NCBI GenBank assembly: GCA_943330925.2
Contig: CALQJP020000052.1
Coordinates: 1-10,428 of the forward strand
DNA from: Chryseobacterium gleum
Lineage (GTDB): Bacteria; Bacteroidota; Bacteroidia; Flavobacteriales_D; Sanyastnellaceae
Reading direction: 5' to 3'
DNA length: 10,428 nt
Positions 1-6,673 of this stretch are shown piece after piece. The position numbers and the translations under genes are program-made. How positions within the stretch are numbered: position 1 is the first letter of the stretch; each line of letters opens with the position of its first letter. The notes under the pieces are model-generated. The model made no database searches, had not been told where the DNA came from, and saw only the letters and a program-made list of their open reading frames with translations.

Positions 1-90
1 TACAGCTTTTTTAGCCGCTTTTGATTTGGCCGGAGCCTTCTTAACAGGCTTTTTAGGGGCAGTCTTCTTGGCTACTTTTTTTGTTGCCAT
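1..90 (-). CDS. Lys/Ala-rich N-terminus of a probable DksA/TraR-family protein (partial)
   Basis: Only the first 30 codons are in the window; the gene runs off the left edge. The ATG is at 88-90, 10 bp after the ileS stop codon, so the two genes are probably co-transcribed. The visible peptide begins MATKKVAKKTAPKK and holds 12 lysines, 8 alanines and 3 prolines in 30 residues, which makes it a highly basic, probably disordered tail. From memory, Bacteroidota often place a TraR/DksA-type zinc-finger protein with such a tail directly after ileS, commonly followed by lspA; that is the basis of the call. The zinc-finger domain itself would lie outside the window, so the identity is inferred from position and composition. 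A histone H1-like or other basic nucleic-acid-binding protein would look the same over this stretch. There is no Shine-Dalgarno sequence before the ATG. Confidence 0.55.
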   Translation of the reverse strand, partial: MATKKVAKKTAPKKPVKKAPAKSKAAKKAV

Positions 91-100
91 GGTAGGTGAG

Positions 101-3100
101 TTAATTTAGTTTGAATAGTGCAATTTTAGTCGATTTGCCCTCCTCTATTTCAACTTCATAACCTGTTTCCATGGCTTCCATCAGCTCGAGGGAGTCGGCT
201 AAAATCTGAGTGCGAATATATTCGGAATTTGATGCTACTGCTTCACGAATTGCTTCAGTTGATACAATCTTGACATTTATCCGGTCCGTGACCTCAAATC
301 CGGCTTCTTTTCTCAGGTTTTGCACGCGATTTACGATTTCACGGGCAACACCCTCGTTGCGCAGCGCATCATCCAGGGTTACATCCAGCGCCACAGTGAG
401 CGCACCTTCGTTGGCTACTTTCCAACCCGGAATATCAACCGGAATAATCTCCACATCTTCCGTTATGAGTTCGATTAGCTCACCCTCCACGTTCACGTCG
501 TATTTGCCGCTGTTTTCAATCGATTGGATGATTTCTTCCGAACGCTCCTGGGCCAAAGCCTGAACAGCCTTCATGTGCTTGCCGCACTTTTTGCCCAGTG
601 TCTTGAAATTGAGCTTCAGGTTTTTCACGATGCGTGCCTGCGACTCATCCACCAATTCAAGGTGCTTCACATTCGTTTCTGCCAGAATAATGTCTGAAAC
701 AGCCTCGATGCGCTCTTTGTCGTTTTGCTGCAATACAGGAATTCGGATTGCACGCAAGGGTTGGCGCACACGCAGATTCTCCTTCTTGCGAATGGAAAGA
801 ACCATCGAGGAAATCTTCTGTGCAAAATCCATCCGACTTTCCAGCTCAGGGTCTATGCGGGAAACATCGGCGCGCACGAGCATGCTCAAATGCACCGATT
901 CATAGCTCAATGCCTGCTGCACGGAACCTGCATTGCGCGCCGTTTCCGTAAGGTTTTTATACAGCCAGTCGCAGAAGAAAGGCGCGAAAGGGGAAGCCAA
1001 CTGTGCAACCGTAACCAAGCACTCATGCAGCGTCTGATAGGCTGCCTGCTTATCGTTGCTCAGTTCGCCGTGCCAAAAGCGCTTGCGCGACAATCGCACA
1101 TACCAATTCGAAAGGTGCGCATCCACAAATTCTTCTATTTCACGGGCAGCAGCAGTTGGGTTAAAGTCGTCGAGGCAATCTGTAACGGTTTTCATCAAGC
1201 TGTTGAGCTTGGAAATAATCCATCGATCGAGTTCACTGCGTTCGCTTAATGCCAAGGTTTTCGAACCGTCTATTACATATTGATCGATGTTGGCGTAAAT
1301 GGCAAAAAAGCCATAGGTATTGTAGAGCGTTCCGAAGAACTTGCGCTGCACCTCTGCTATTCCTTCTACGTCAAACTTGAGATTATCCCACGGCTGTGCA
1401 TTGGTAATCATGTACCAGCGAGTGGCGTCGGGGCCATACTTGGCAATGGTGGTAAACGGATCAACCGCGTTGCCCAATCGCTTCGACATTTTGTTGCCGT
1501 TCTTGTCGAGCACAAGGCCATTCGAAATGACATTTTTGTACGCTACTGAATCGAAGCACATCGTAGCGATGGCATGCAGGGTATAGAACCACCCGCGAGT
1601 TTGGTCAACTCCTTCGGCGATATAATCGGCAGGGAATGCTTTTCGCTCATCGATAAGCTCTCTGTTCTCGAATGGATAGTGTAACTGTGCGTATGGCATT
1701 GCACCGCTGTCAAACCACACGTCAATCAAGTCTGATTCTCTGCGCATGGCTTGGCCTGTGGACGAAACGAGCACGATATCATCCGCGTATGGCTTATGCA
1801 AGTCGAATCGTCCGTAGTTCTCTTTGGTGTTGTCGCCGGGAACGAAATCGGCCAGCGGATTCGATGTCATGAATCCTTTGGCAATGCTTTTCTCAATTTC
1901 TGTTTTGAGTTGCTCCGCACTACCAATGCACATGGCCTCCGAACCATCTTCTGTGCGCCAGATAGGCAGTGGGATTCCCCAAAAACGCGAACGCGATAAA
2001 TTCCAATCGTTGGCATTTTCAAGCCAATTGCCAAACCTTCCCGTACCTGTTGATTCGGGCTTCCAGTGAATGGTGTTGTTGAGCTGCACCATTCGTTCGC
2101 GCACTTCGGGAATCTTGATGAACCAAGAGTCGAGCGGATAGTACAACACCGGTTTGTCGGTGCGCCAACAATGGGGATAGTTGTGCTCGTATTTCTCTTT
2201 CTTGAAGAGTTTGTTTTCGTTTTGTAGCTTGAGGCAAATGCGCTCATCGACGCTCAAGTAGTTGAGTTTCGAGGTGTCTTTGATGAATCCTGCAAGACTT
2301 GTCTTTTGGCGTTCAAGTTCTGTTGCTTTTTCTGCATCGGAGTTGTAATCTTCTTTCACGAACTCTTCGCCATACAAGAAAACACCGTCGCTCACCTCCG
2401 GCAAAAATCGTCCGCGACGATCAACCAACGTGAGTGAGTCGATACCATTTTGTTTGGCAACACGGAAGTCATCCGCACCAAATGAAGGTGCAATGTGTAC
2501 AATACCGGTTCCGTCTTCAGTGGTTACGAAGTCGCCAATGATGACACGAAACGCATCGCCTTCGGGTTGAACGAAGGGAAGCAACTGATGATAGCGCGTG
2601 CCTTCCAAATCAGAACCTTTGAATGAGGCAAGCACTTCAAACGGCACTTGCTTATCGCCGGGTTTGTAGTCTTCGAACTTCAATTCGGTTTGTGCCGCCG
2701 GAAAATATTTCCCCATTAAATCTTTCGCCAGCACAACTTGTATGGTAGCACCCGAATAATGGTTGATGGTTTTCACCAACACATACTCAATGTTCTTGCC
2801 TACTGCAAGGGCGGTATTGCTTGGAAGCGTCCACGGCGTGGTTGTCCAAGCGAGAATGAATGTCGCAAGTCCTGTTGCTTTGATCGGCTGAAGCGATGTT
2901 TCCTTCACTTCAAACATGGCAACGGCTGATGTATCCTTCACATTTTTGTAGCAACCCGGCTGGTTCAATTCGTGTGAACTGAGACCAGTGCCGGCAGCGG
3001 GTGAAAACGGCTGAATGGTGTAGCCCTTGTAAAGCAATCCTTTGTTGAAGAGCTGCTGCAACAGCCACCATACGCTTTCGATGTACTTGTTATCGTAAGT

Positions 3101-3553
3101 GATGTAGGGATCGGTCATGTCGACCCAATACCCCATCACCTTCGTAAGCTCTTCCCATTTGTCAGTATACTTCATCACCTCTCTTCTGCAAGCGAGGTTG
3201 TATTCTTCCACGGTAATTTTTTTTCCAATATCCTCTTTGGTAATGCCGAGTGTTTTCTCCACTGCCAGCTCAATGGGCAAACCATGTGTATCCCATCCGG
3301 CTTTGCGTTTTACCTGCTTGCCGTTGAGTGTTTGATAGCGACAAAAAATATCCTTGATGGTGCGCGCCATCACGTGGTGAATGCCGGGCATGCCATTGGC
3401 GCTTGGAGGTCCTTCGTAAAACACAAAAGGATTGTCAGCGCTGCGTTCATCGATGCTGCGCTGGAAGATGCGATTTGCATCCCAGAATGCCATTACTTCG
3501 TCGGCAATAGCCGGCAATTGAAGGCCTTTAAATTCGCGGTACACTTGAGCCAT
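101..3553 (-). CDS. ileS: Isoleucyl-tRNA synthetase, IleRS2-like, with altered HIGH motif
   Basis: Cytoplasmic class I enzyme of 1150 residues that charges tRNA-Ile with isoleucine and hydrolyses mischarged valyl-tRNA. The Rossmann catalytic domain begins near residue 40. The first signature, normally HXGH, reads GIHH at residues 57-60 (context ANGMPGIHHVMAR). The second signature, KMSKR, is at 688-692. The inserted editing domain is recognisable from WTTTPWT at 236-242 and GTGIVHIAPSFGADD at 348-362, with Asp361/Asp362 at the expected aspartate position. WFDSG and DQTRGWFY motifs precede KMSKR. The C-terminal part is the anticodon-binding region and has no Cys-pair zinc finger, as expected for the eukaryote-like IleRS2 form. 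I chose the ATG at 3553 (MAQVYREFKGLQ), which matches the usual family start; an upstream in-frame ATG at 3595 would add 14 unrelated residues reaching towards the repeat array. The gene lies downstream of pyk and 10 bp before the Lys-rich gene. Confidence 0.97.
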   Translation of the reverse strand: MAQVYREFKGLQLPAIADEVMAFWDANRIFQRSIDERSADNPFVFYEGPPSANGMPGIHHVMARTIKDIFCRYQTLNGKQVKRKAGWDTHGLPIELAVEKTLGITKEDIGKKITVEEYNLACRREVMKYTDKWEELTKVMGYWVDMTDPYITYDNKYIESVWWLLQQLFNKGLLYKGYTIQPFSPAAGTGLSSHELNQPGCYKNVKDTSAVAMFEVKETSLQPIKATGLATFILAWTTTPWTLPSNTALAVGKNIEYVLVKTINHYSGATIQVVLAKDLMGKYFPAAQTELKFEDYKPGDKQVPFEVLASFKGSDLEGTRYHQLLPFVQPEGDAFRVIIGDFVTTEDGTGIVHIAPSFGADDFRVAKQNGIDSLTLVDRRGRFLPEVSDGVFLYGEEFVKEDYNSDAEKATELERQKTSLAGFIKDTSKLNYLSVDERICLKLQNENKLFKKEKYEHNYPHCWRTDKPVLYYPLDSWFIKIPEVRERMVQLNNTIHWKPESTGTGRFGNWLENANDWNLSRSRFWGIPLPIWRTEDGSEAMCIGSAEQLKTEIEKSIAKGFMTSNPLADFVPGDNTKENYGRFDLHKPYADDIVLVSSTGQAMRRESDLIDVWFDSGAMPYAQLHYPFENRELIDERKAFPADYIAEGVDQTRGWFYTLHAIATMCFDSVAYKNVISNGLVLDKNGNKMSKRLGNAVDPFTTIAKYGPDATRWYMITNAQPWDNLKFDVEGIAEVQRKFFGTLYNTYGFFAIYANIDQYVIDGSKTLALSERSELDRWIISKLNSLMKTVTDCLDDFNPTAAAREIEEFVDAHLSNWYVRLSRKRFWHGELSNDKQAAYQTLHECLVTVAQLASPFAPFFCDWLYKNLTETARNAGSVQQALSYESVHLSMLVRADVSRIDPELESRMDFAQKISSMVLSIRKKENLRVRQPLRAIRIPVLQQNDKERIEAVSDIILAETNVKHLELVDESQARIVKNLKLNFKTLGKKCGKHMKAVQALAQERSEEIIQSIENSGKYDVNVEGELIELITEDVEIIPVDIPGWKVANEGALTVALDVTLDDALRNEGVAREIVNRVQNLRKEAGFEVTDRINVKIVSTEAIREAVASNSEYIRTQILADSLELMEAMETGYEVEIEEGKSTKIALFKLN

Positions 3554-3601
3554 GATGGTGTGTGGAAAGGTGCGCGAAGATATGGAGAATGCCAATGCGT
3601 A

Positions 3602-3705
3602 GTGACATAGTGAAGGGGTGAAATGGTGAAGGGGTGAAATGGTGAAATAGTAAGCCGCTCACCACCCTTTCACCATTTCACTATTTCACGACGTCACCGT
3701 TTCAC
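3602..3705. repeat. Inverted array of 8-bp GTGAANNN units between pyk and ileS
   Basis: On the plus strand GTGA recurs at 3602, 3610, 3618, 3626, 3634 and 3642, exactly every 8 bp; typical units are GTGAAGGG, GTGAAATG and GTGAAATA. The same unit then appears on the other strand: TCAC recurs at 3670, 3678, 3686, 3694 and 3702, again every 8 bp. The two arms are in perfect register about an axis near 3657.5, so the GTGA blocks of five unit pairs face each other. The longest perfect pairing is 14 bp (3634-3647 with 3668-3681). A 16-bp direct duplication, GTGAAGGGGTGAAATG, occupies 3610-3625 and 3626-3641. Two degenerate units (3650-3657 and 3658-3665) form the loop. The array starts inside the pyk TAG stop codon. 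An RNA hairpin at the pyk 3' end, a dispersed intergenic repeat family or a protein-binding array are all possible; the structure is directly visible, the role is not. Confidence 0.9.
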
Positions 3706-5123
3706 TAAACTTTCGAAATCTTAATCATATTCGTCATGCCCTGCTCACTGATAGGCATCGAGGCGAGGTGAATAATGAAATCTCCGTCCTTGATAAGATC
3801 GTTTTTCTTGAGGAAGAAACGAATGTCGGCAATGGTTTGGTCGGTGCTTACCATTTTATCGTAGAAGAAGGCATGAACGCCCCACACTAAGCTCATCTGC
3901 GTGAGTATTTTCTTGTTGCTCGTAAACACGAACACATTGGCGTTTGGACGCCAGCTGGAGATGCGGTATCCGGTGTAACCGCTGAATGACATGGTTACCA
4001 ATGCCGATGCATTTACACGGGCGGCCAGGCGGCACGCGCTGTAGCAAACGCTGTCGGTCATGAAGCGTGATACATCAATATCACTTGGCATCTCTTCATG
4101 GTAGTAGATGCCTCCGTAGGTTTCTGCTTCGGTGATGATGTTGTTCATGATGCGAACAGCCTCTGCAGGGTATTTTCCAACTGAAGTTTCTCCGCTGAGC
4201 ATTACGGCATCGGCACCGTCGAGCACTGCATTGGCAACGTCGGTCACCTCGGCACGCGTTGGTGTCATGTTGGTCACCATGCTCTCCATCATCTGCGTGG
4301 CTACAATAACGGGCTTCGCCGCTGAAACGCATTTCTTCACAATTTTCTTCTGAATGAGCGGCACACGCTCGAGCGGTATTTCAACTCCCAGATCGCCGCG
4401 AGCTACCATCACTGCATCCGTTTCGCGAATGATGTCGTCGATTTGGTCGACCGCCTCCGGCTTCTCAATTTTAGCAACAACCTTCGCGTGCTTATTGGCT
4501 TTGGCAATGATTTCCTTGAGCGCCACTACGTCCTGTGCGTTGCGCACGAACGATAACCCTATCCAATCGATATCGTTTTGCAATGCAAATTCAAGATCCG
4601 ACAAATCCTTATCGGAAAGCGAAGGCAATGAAACTTTGGTGTTGGGCAAATTCAATCCCTTTTTGGATGAAAGTGGCCCACCTTGAACGATCTCACACTC
4701 TACGGTATCTACTCCATTGGTAGATAGAATGCGGAAGGCGAGTTTACCATCGTCGAGCAACACCGTTTCACCGGCTTGAACATCGCGTGCAAACTCTTTA
4801 TAATTCGTGTAGATAACCTTATCGGTTCCTATCTGCTTGATGGTTGAAATCGTGATTTTGTTGCCTGTTACAATCTCGACGCTTCCATTCTCCATTTCAC
4901 CAACACGCAGTTTAGGACCTTGTAAGTCGGCCAGCATCGAAGTGTTCAAGCCTAACTCTTTGTTGATTTCGCGAATGGCATCGATCACCTTTTGGTGATC
5001 TTCATAAGAACCGTGTGAGAAATTGAGTCGGGCTACATCGAGTCCGTTCGCAATCATTTTCATGAGCACTTCCTTCGAGCTACTGCTGGGGCCTATGGTT
5101 GCTACTGTTTTTGTTTTATTCAT
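3705..5123 (-). CDS. pyk: Pyruvate kinase, potassium-independent type
   Basis: Cytoplasmic glycolytic enzyme of 472 residues, full length for the family, converting phosphoenolpyruvate and ADP to pyruvate and ATP. The start MNKTKTVATIGPSS is the canonical N-terminus. ARLNFSHG at 31-38 supplies the substrate-binding Arg32. The catalytic lysine is Lys218 in VVAKIEKPEA, with metal ligands Glu220 and Asp244 (ARGDLG). The substrate loop ATQMMESM is at 275-282, followed by TRAEVTDVANAVLDGADA and MLSGETSVGKYP. The B domain spans roughly residues 72-170 and the C-terminal regulatory domain roughly 350-472. At the position that decides K+ dependence the protein has LQGPKLRV (67-74), with Lys71 in place of the glutamate of K+-requiring enzymes. 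The gene begins 8 bp after the IPExxxVDY stop codon, so the two are probably one transcript. Its TAG stop is followed by TGA in frame and overlaps the repeat array. No Shine-Dalgarno sequence is visible. Confidence 0.98.
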   Translation of the reverse strand: MNKTKTVATIGPSSSSKEVLMKMIANGLDVARLNFSHGSYEDHQKVIDAIREINKELGLNTSMLADLQGPKLRVGEMENGSVEIVTGNKITISTIKQIGTDKVIYTNYKEFARDVQAGETVLLDDGKLAFRILSTNGVDTVECEIVQGGPLSSKKGLNLPNTKVSLPSLSDKDLSDLEFALQNDIDWIGLSFVRNAQDVVALKEIIAKANKHAKVVAKIEKPEAVDQIDDIIRETDAVMVARGDLGVEIPLERVPLIQKKIVKKCVSAAKPVIVATQMMESMVTNMTPTRAEVTDVANAVLDGADAVMLSGETSVGKYPAEAVRIMNNIITEAETYGGIYYHEEMPSDIDVSRFMTDSVCYSACRLAARVNASALVTMSFSGYTGYRISSWRPNANVFVFTSNKKILTQMSLVWGVHAFFYDKMVSTDQTIADIRFFLKKNDLIKDGDFIIHLASMPISEQGMTNMIKISKV

Positions 5124-5131
5124 GTTGGTTG

Positions 5132-5551
5132 TTACCTGTTCTCATCGAGCAGGATGTCTTTGTGTTTTAACTTGTCGACTTCTTGTCGCTGAAACGCGAG
5201 TACAAAGTCGGTATTCCTTAAACCGGACTGGAGTTTTTTCATGACCGATTCCGACGGTTGTTCGATTTTCAATAAGTAATCGAACTGAATCAATTCGGGC
5301 ATGAATGTACCATCCGGTGTTTTGTTATCGATCAATGTGAACACGGTTTGATCTACCGGGTGCGTCCAACGAAAACGGGCATGATGCGTAGTGGAGCGCT
5401 TTCCTTCAACTACAGCATCTTCAATGCGCACAAGGCGCCATCCCAGTGTTTTGTTGAGCGACCAAGCCAGGCGATAGTCTTTTTCATGGCTGCTTACACC
5501 GATGATCTCAAAATCGTATTCGTCTTCTATTTCGAGGGTGTGAAAGGCCAC
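5132..5551 (-). CDS. IPExxxVDY family protein, unknown function, upstream of pyk
   Basis: Small protein of 139 residues with no signal peptide or membrane segment, probably cytoplasmic. The family is named for a short conserved motif; here it reads MPELIQFDY at residues 84-92, within GTFMPELIQFDYLLKI. Upstream, YRLAWSLNKTLGW at 26-38 and the run of basic and aromatic residues at 57-64 (HARFRWTH) fit what I recall of the family. Family members are known to me only from Bacteroidota, usually next to pyk and often near rnc; no biochemical role is established that I know of. The start must be GTG at 5549-5551: the codon just upstream is TAA, and the first internal Met is at residue 84. The 8-bp gap to pyk suggests co-transcription, hence a possible link to pyruvate kinase or central carbon metabolism, which is inference. 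The 100 bp upstream, between this gene and ldcA, show no convincing promoter or terminator. Confidence 0.85.
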   Translation of the reverse strand: MAFHTLEIEDEYDFEIIGVSSHEKDYRLAWSLNKTLGWRLVRIEDAVVEGKRSTTHHARFRWTHPVDQTVFTLIDNKTPDGTFMPELIQFDYLLKIEQPSESVMKKLQSGLRNTDFVLAFQRQEVDKLKHKDILLDENR

Positions 5552-5651
5552 TTACTGTCTCATTTACAAGCAGACAATTCCTGTTGTTGCCAAGGGCTAA
5601 AATCGACATAAAACAGGTTAACACAATCAGTTTCCTCCGAAACTTATTTGG

Positions 5652-6578
5652 TCAGGTATGTTGATAGCGTAAATCAGGGAAGCCACCCTCACTGTGCAAT
5701 GTAGCCTTGCAACCGAGATAAAACGCCCGATTGTCGCTCAGGTGACCGGCAGGGAAACCAAACGCAACAGGCACTTGAAGCTTTTCGGCGATGCTCTGAA
5801 TTATCGCGTATTCTTGAGCTCCCCAAGGGTTATCGCCTGGAAAACCGAAGGCCTTTGTGTTGTCTTTCATTTGGGTGAAACCCCCGCAGATGATGGCTTT
5901 CACGTTGGAAAGCATGCCCGAACGGTAGAGCCCCCACAACATGCGATCGAGGTGATAGAGCATTTCGTCAACATCTTCTATGAACAATATCACATCCGAT
6001 ATCTTTCGCCATGAATCGCTTCCGAGCATACTGTAGAGCACCGACAGGTTGCCTCCCATTACGACGCCGCTCACCGGCTGTAGCGAGTCTTTTTCGGTCG
6101 ATTTGAACGACACGAGTTCTCCAAAAAGAGCTTTCCGTAGATTTTCAATTGCCTCTTCCGTGGCATCCGGAAACGAAATGGGCATGGTGGAGTGAATGGT
6201 GGCAATGCCCCGGCTGTTGAGGTGTGTGTGCAGCACGGTAATATCGCTGTAACCCGCAACCCACTTAGGGTTCGACTCAAACCGCGAGAAATCGAGCAGA
6301 TCGATGGTATGCACTGTGCCATAGCCACCTCTTGCAATGATTACGGCCTTCACTTCCTCGTCATCGAGCAGAGACTGCAAACCACCGGCACGTTGCTCGG
6401 CATTGCCCGCCAACTGAAAGTGCGGCGTGTGCACATTGGGAGCAACCTTCACTCGGAGGCCCCACGAGGTAAAGCGATTGATGGCAGGTTGCAATTGCTC
6501 GGTGGTTACCCAACGCGCTGTTGCTGCGATACCGATGCAATCGCCTGATTTTAGAAAAGGAGGAGTCTTGAATACCAT
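5652..6578 (-). CDS. ldcA: LD-carboxypeptidase, peptidase family S66 (LdcA/MccF-like)
   Basis: Protein of 308 residues, normal length for S66 peptidases, with no signal peptide, so probably cytoplasmic. LdcA removes the terminal D-Ala from murein tetrapeptides through an L,D bond during peptidoglycan recycling; MccF relatives cleave microcin C instead. The Ser-Glu-His triad is visible: nucleophile Ser111 in the elbow VAGYSDIT, Glu201 in LFIEDVDE and His279 in FPAGHLSDNRAF. The N-terminal PPFLKSGDCIGIAATA (6-21) and ARGGYG (82-87) are also typical of the family, as is GGNLSVL at 175-181. The ATG at 6576-6578 starts the family's usual N-terminus. It is the first gene of the minus-strand block and diverges from metG across 95 bp. 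A 100-bp gap follows before the IPExxxVDY gene, so read-through into pyk is possible but not shown. Recycling is the default guess; the sequence does not separate LdcA from MccF-like use. Confidence 0.92.
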   Translation of the reverse strand: MVFKTPPFLKSGDCIGIAATARWVTTEQLQPAINRFTSWGLRVKVAPNVHTPHFQLAGNAEQRAGGLQSLLDDEEVKAVIIARGGYGTVHTIDLLDFSRFESNPKWVAGYSDITVLHTHLNSRGIATIHSTMPISFPDATEEAIENLRKALFGELVSFKSTEKDSLQPVSGVVMGGNLSVLYSMLGSDSWRKISDVILFIEDVDEMLYHLDRMLWGLYRSGMLSNVKAIICGGFTQMKDNTKAFGFPGDNPWGAQEYAIIQSIAEKLQVPVAFGFPAGHLSDNRAFYLGCKATLHSEGGFPDLRYQHT

Positions 6579-6603
6579 CTCGAAACTATCTTGCGCTCCA
6601 AAT

Positions 6604-6628
6604 CTGCACGCTCTTAAGACACGTGCAG
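6604..6628. promoter_or_regulatory. 7-bp inverted repeat in the ldcA/metG divergent spacer
   Basis: The arms CTGCACG (6604-6610) and CGTGCAG (6622-6628) are perfect reverse complements separated by 11 bp, and the spacer contains the palindrome CTTAAG (6613-6618). It lies 25 bp from the ldcA start codon and 45 bp from the metG start codon, so it could be an operator or the stem of a leader hairpin. I see no good Bacteroidota promoter (TTTG, about 19 bp, TANNTTTG) in either direction to tie it to, and a repeat this short can arise by chance. Confidence 0.3.
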
Positions 6629-6673
6629 CATACCGAGGACTGTAGTTTTACACGTCCCTCTCAACACACCTTC

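Noticed and set aside
725..1249. Plus-strand open frame of 174 codons antisense to ileS
   Set aside because: It lies wholly inside ileS, overlaps other open frames on the same strand, and its product shows no recognisable domain; a codon-bias shadow.
1867..2247. Minus-strand open frame of 126 codons within ileS in another frame
   Set aside because: It is a different frame of the same strand as ileS, whose own frame is strongly conserved here.
3554..3595. Fourteen-residue N-terminal extension of IleRS from an upstream ATG
   Set aside because: The residues match nothing typical of IleRS, while the ATG at 3553 begins the familiar family N-terminus.
5552..5579. Short TGTCT/AGACA inverted repeat before the IPExxxVDY gene as a terminator or operator
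   Set aside because: The stem is only 5 bp, there is no T-run after it, and it abuts the start codon.
5560..5642. Minus-strand stretch after ldcA that reads like a short signal peptide (KFRRKLIVLTCFMSILALG)
   Set aside because: It follows the ldcA stop in the same frame, has no ATG at its start, and carries on out of frame into the IPExxxVDY gene; probably chance, at most a remnant.
6192..6548. Plus-strand open frame of 118 codons opposite ldcA
   Set aside because: It is antisense to the conserved N-terminal half of the S66 peptidase, with no domain or start context.
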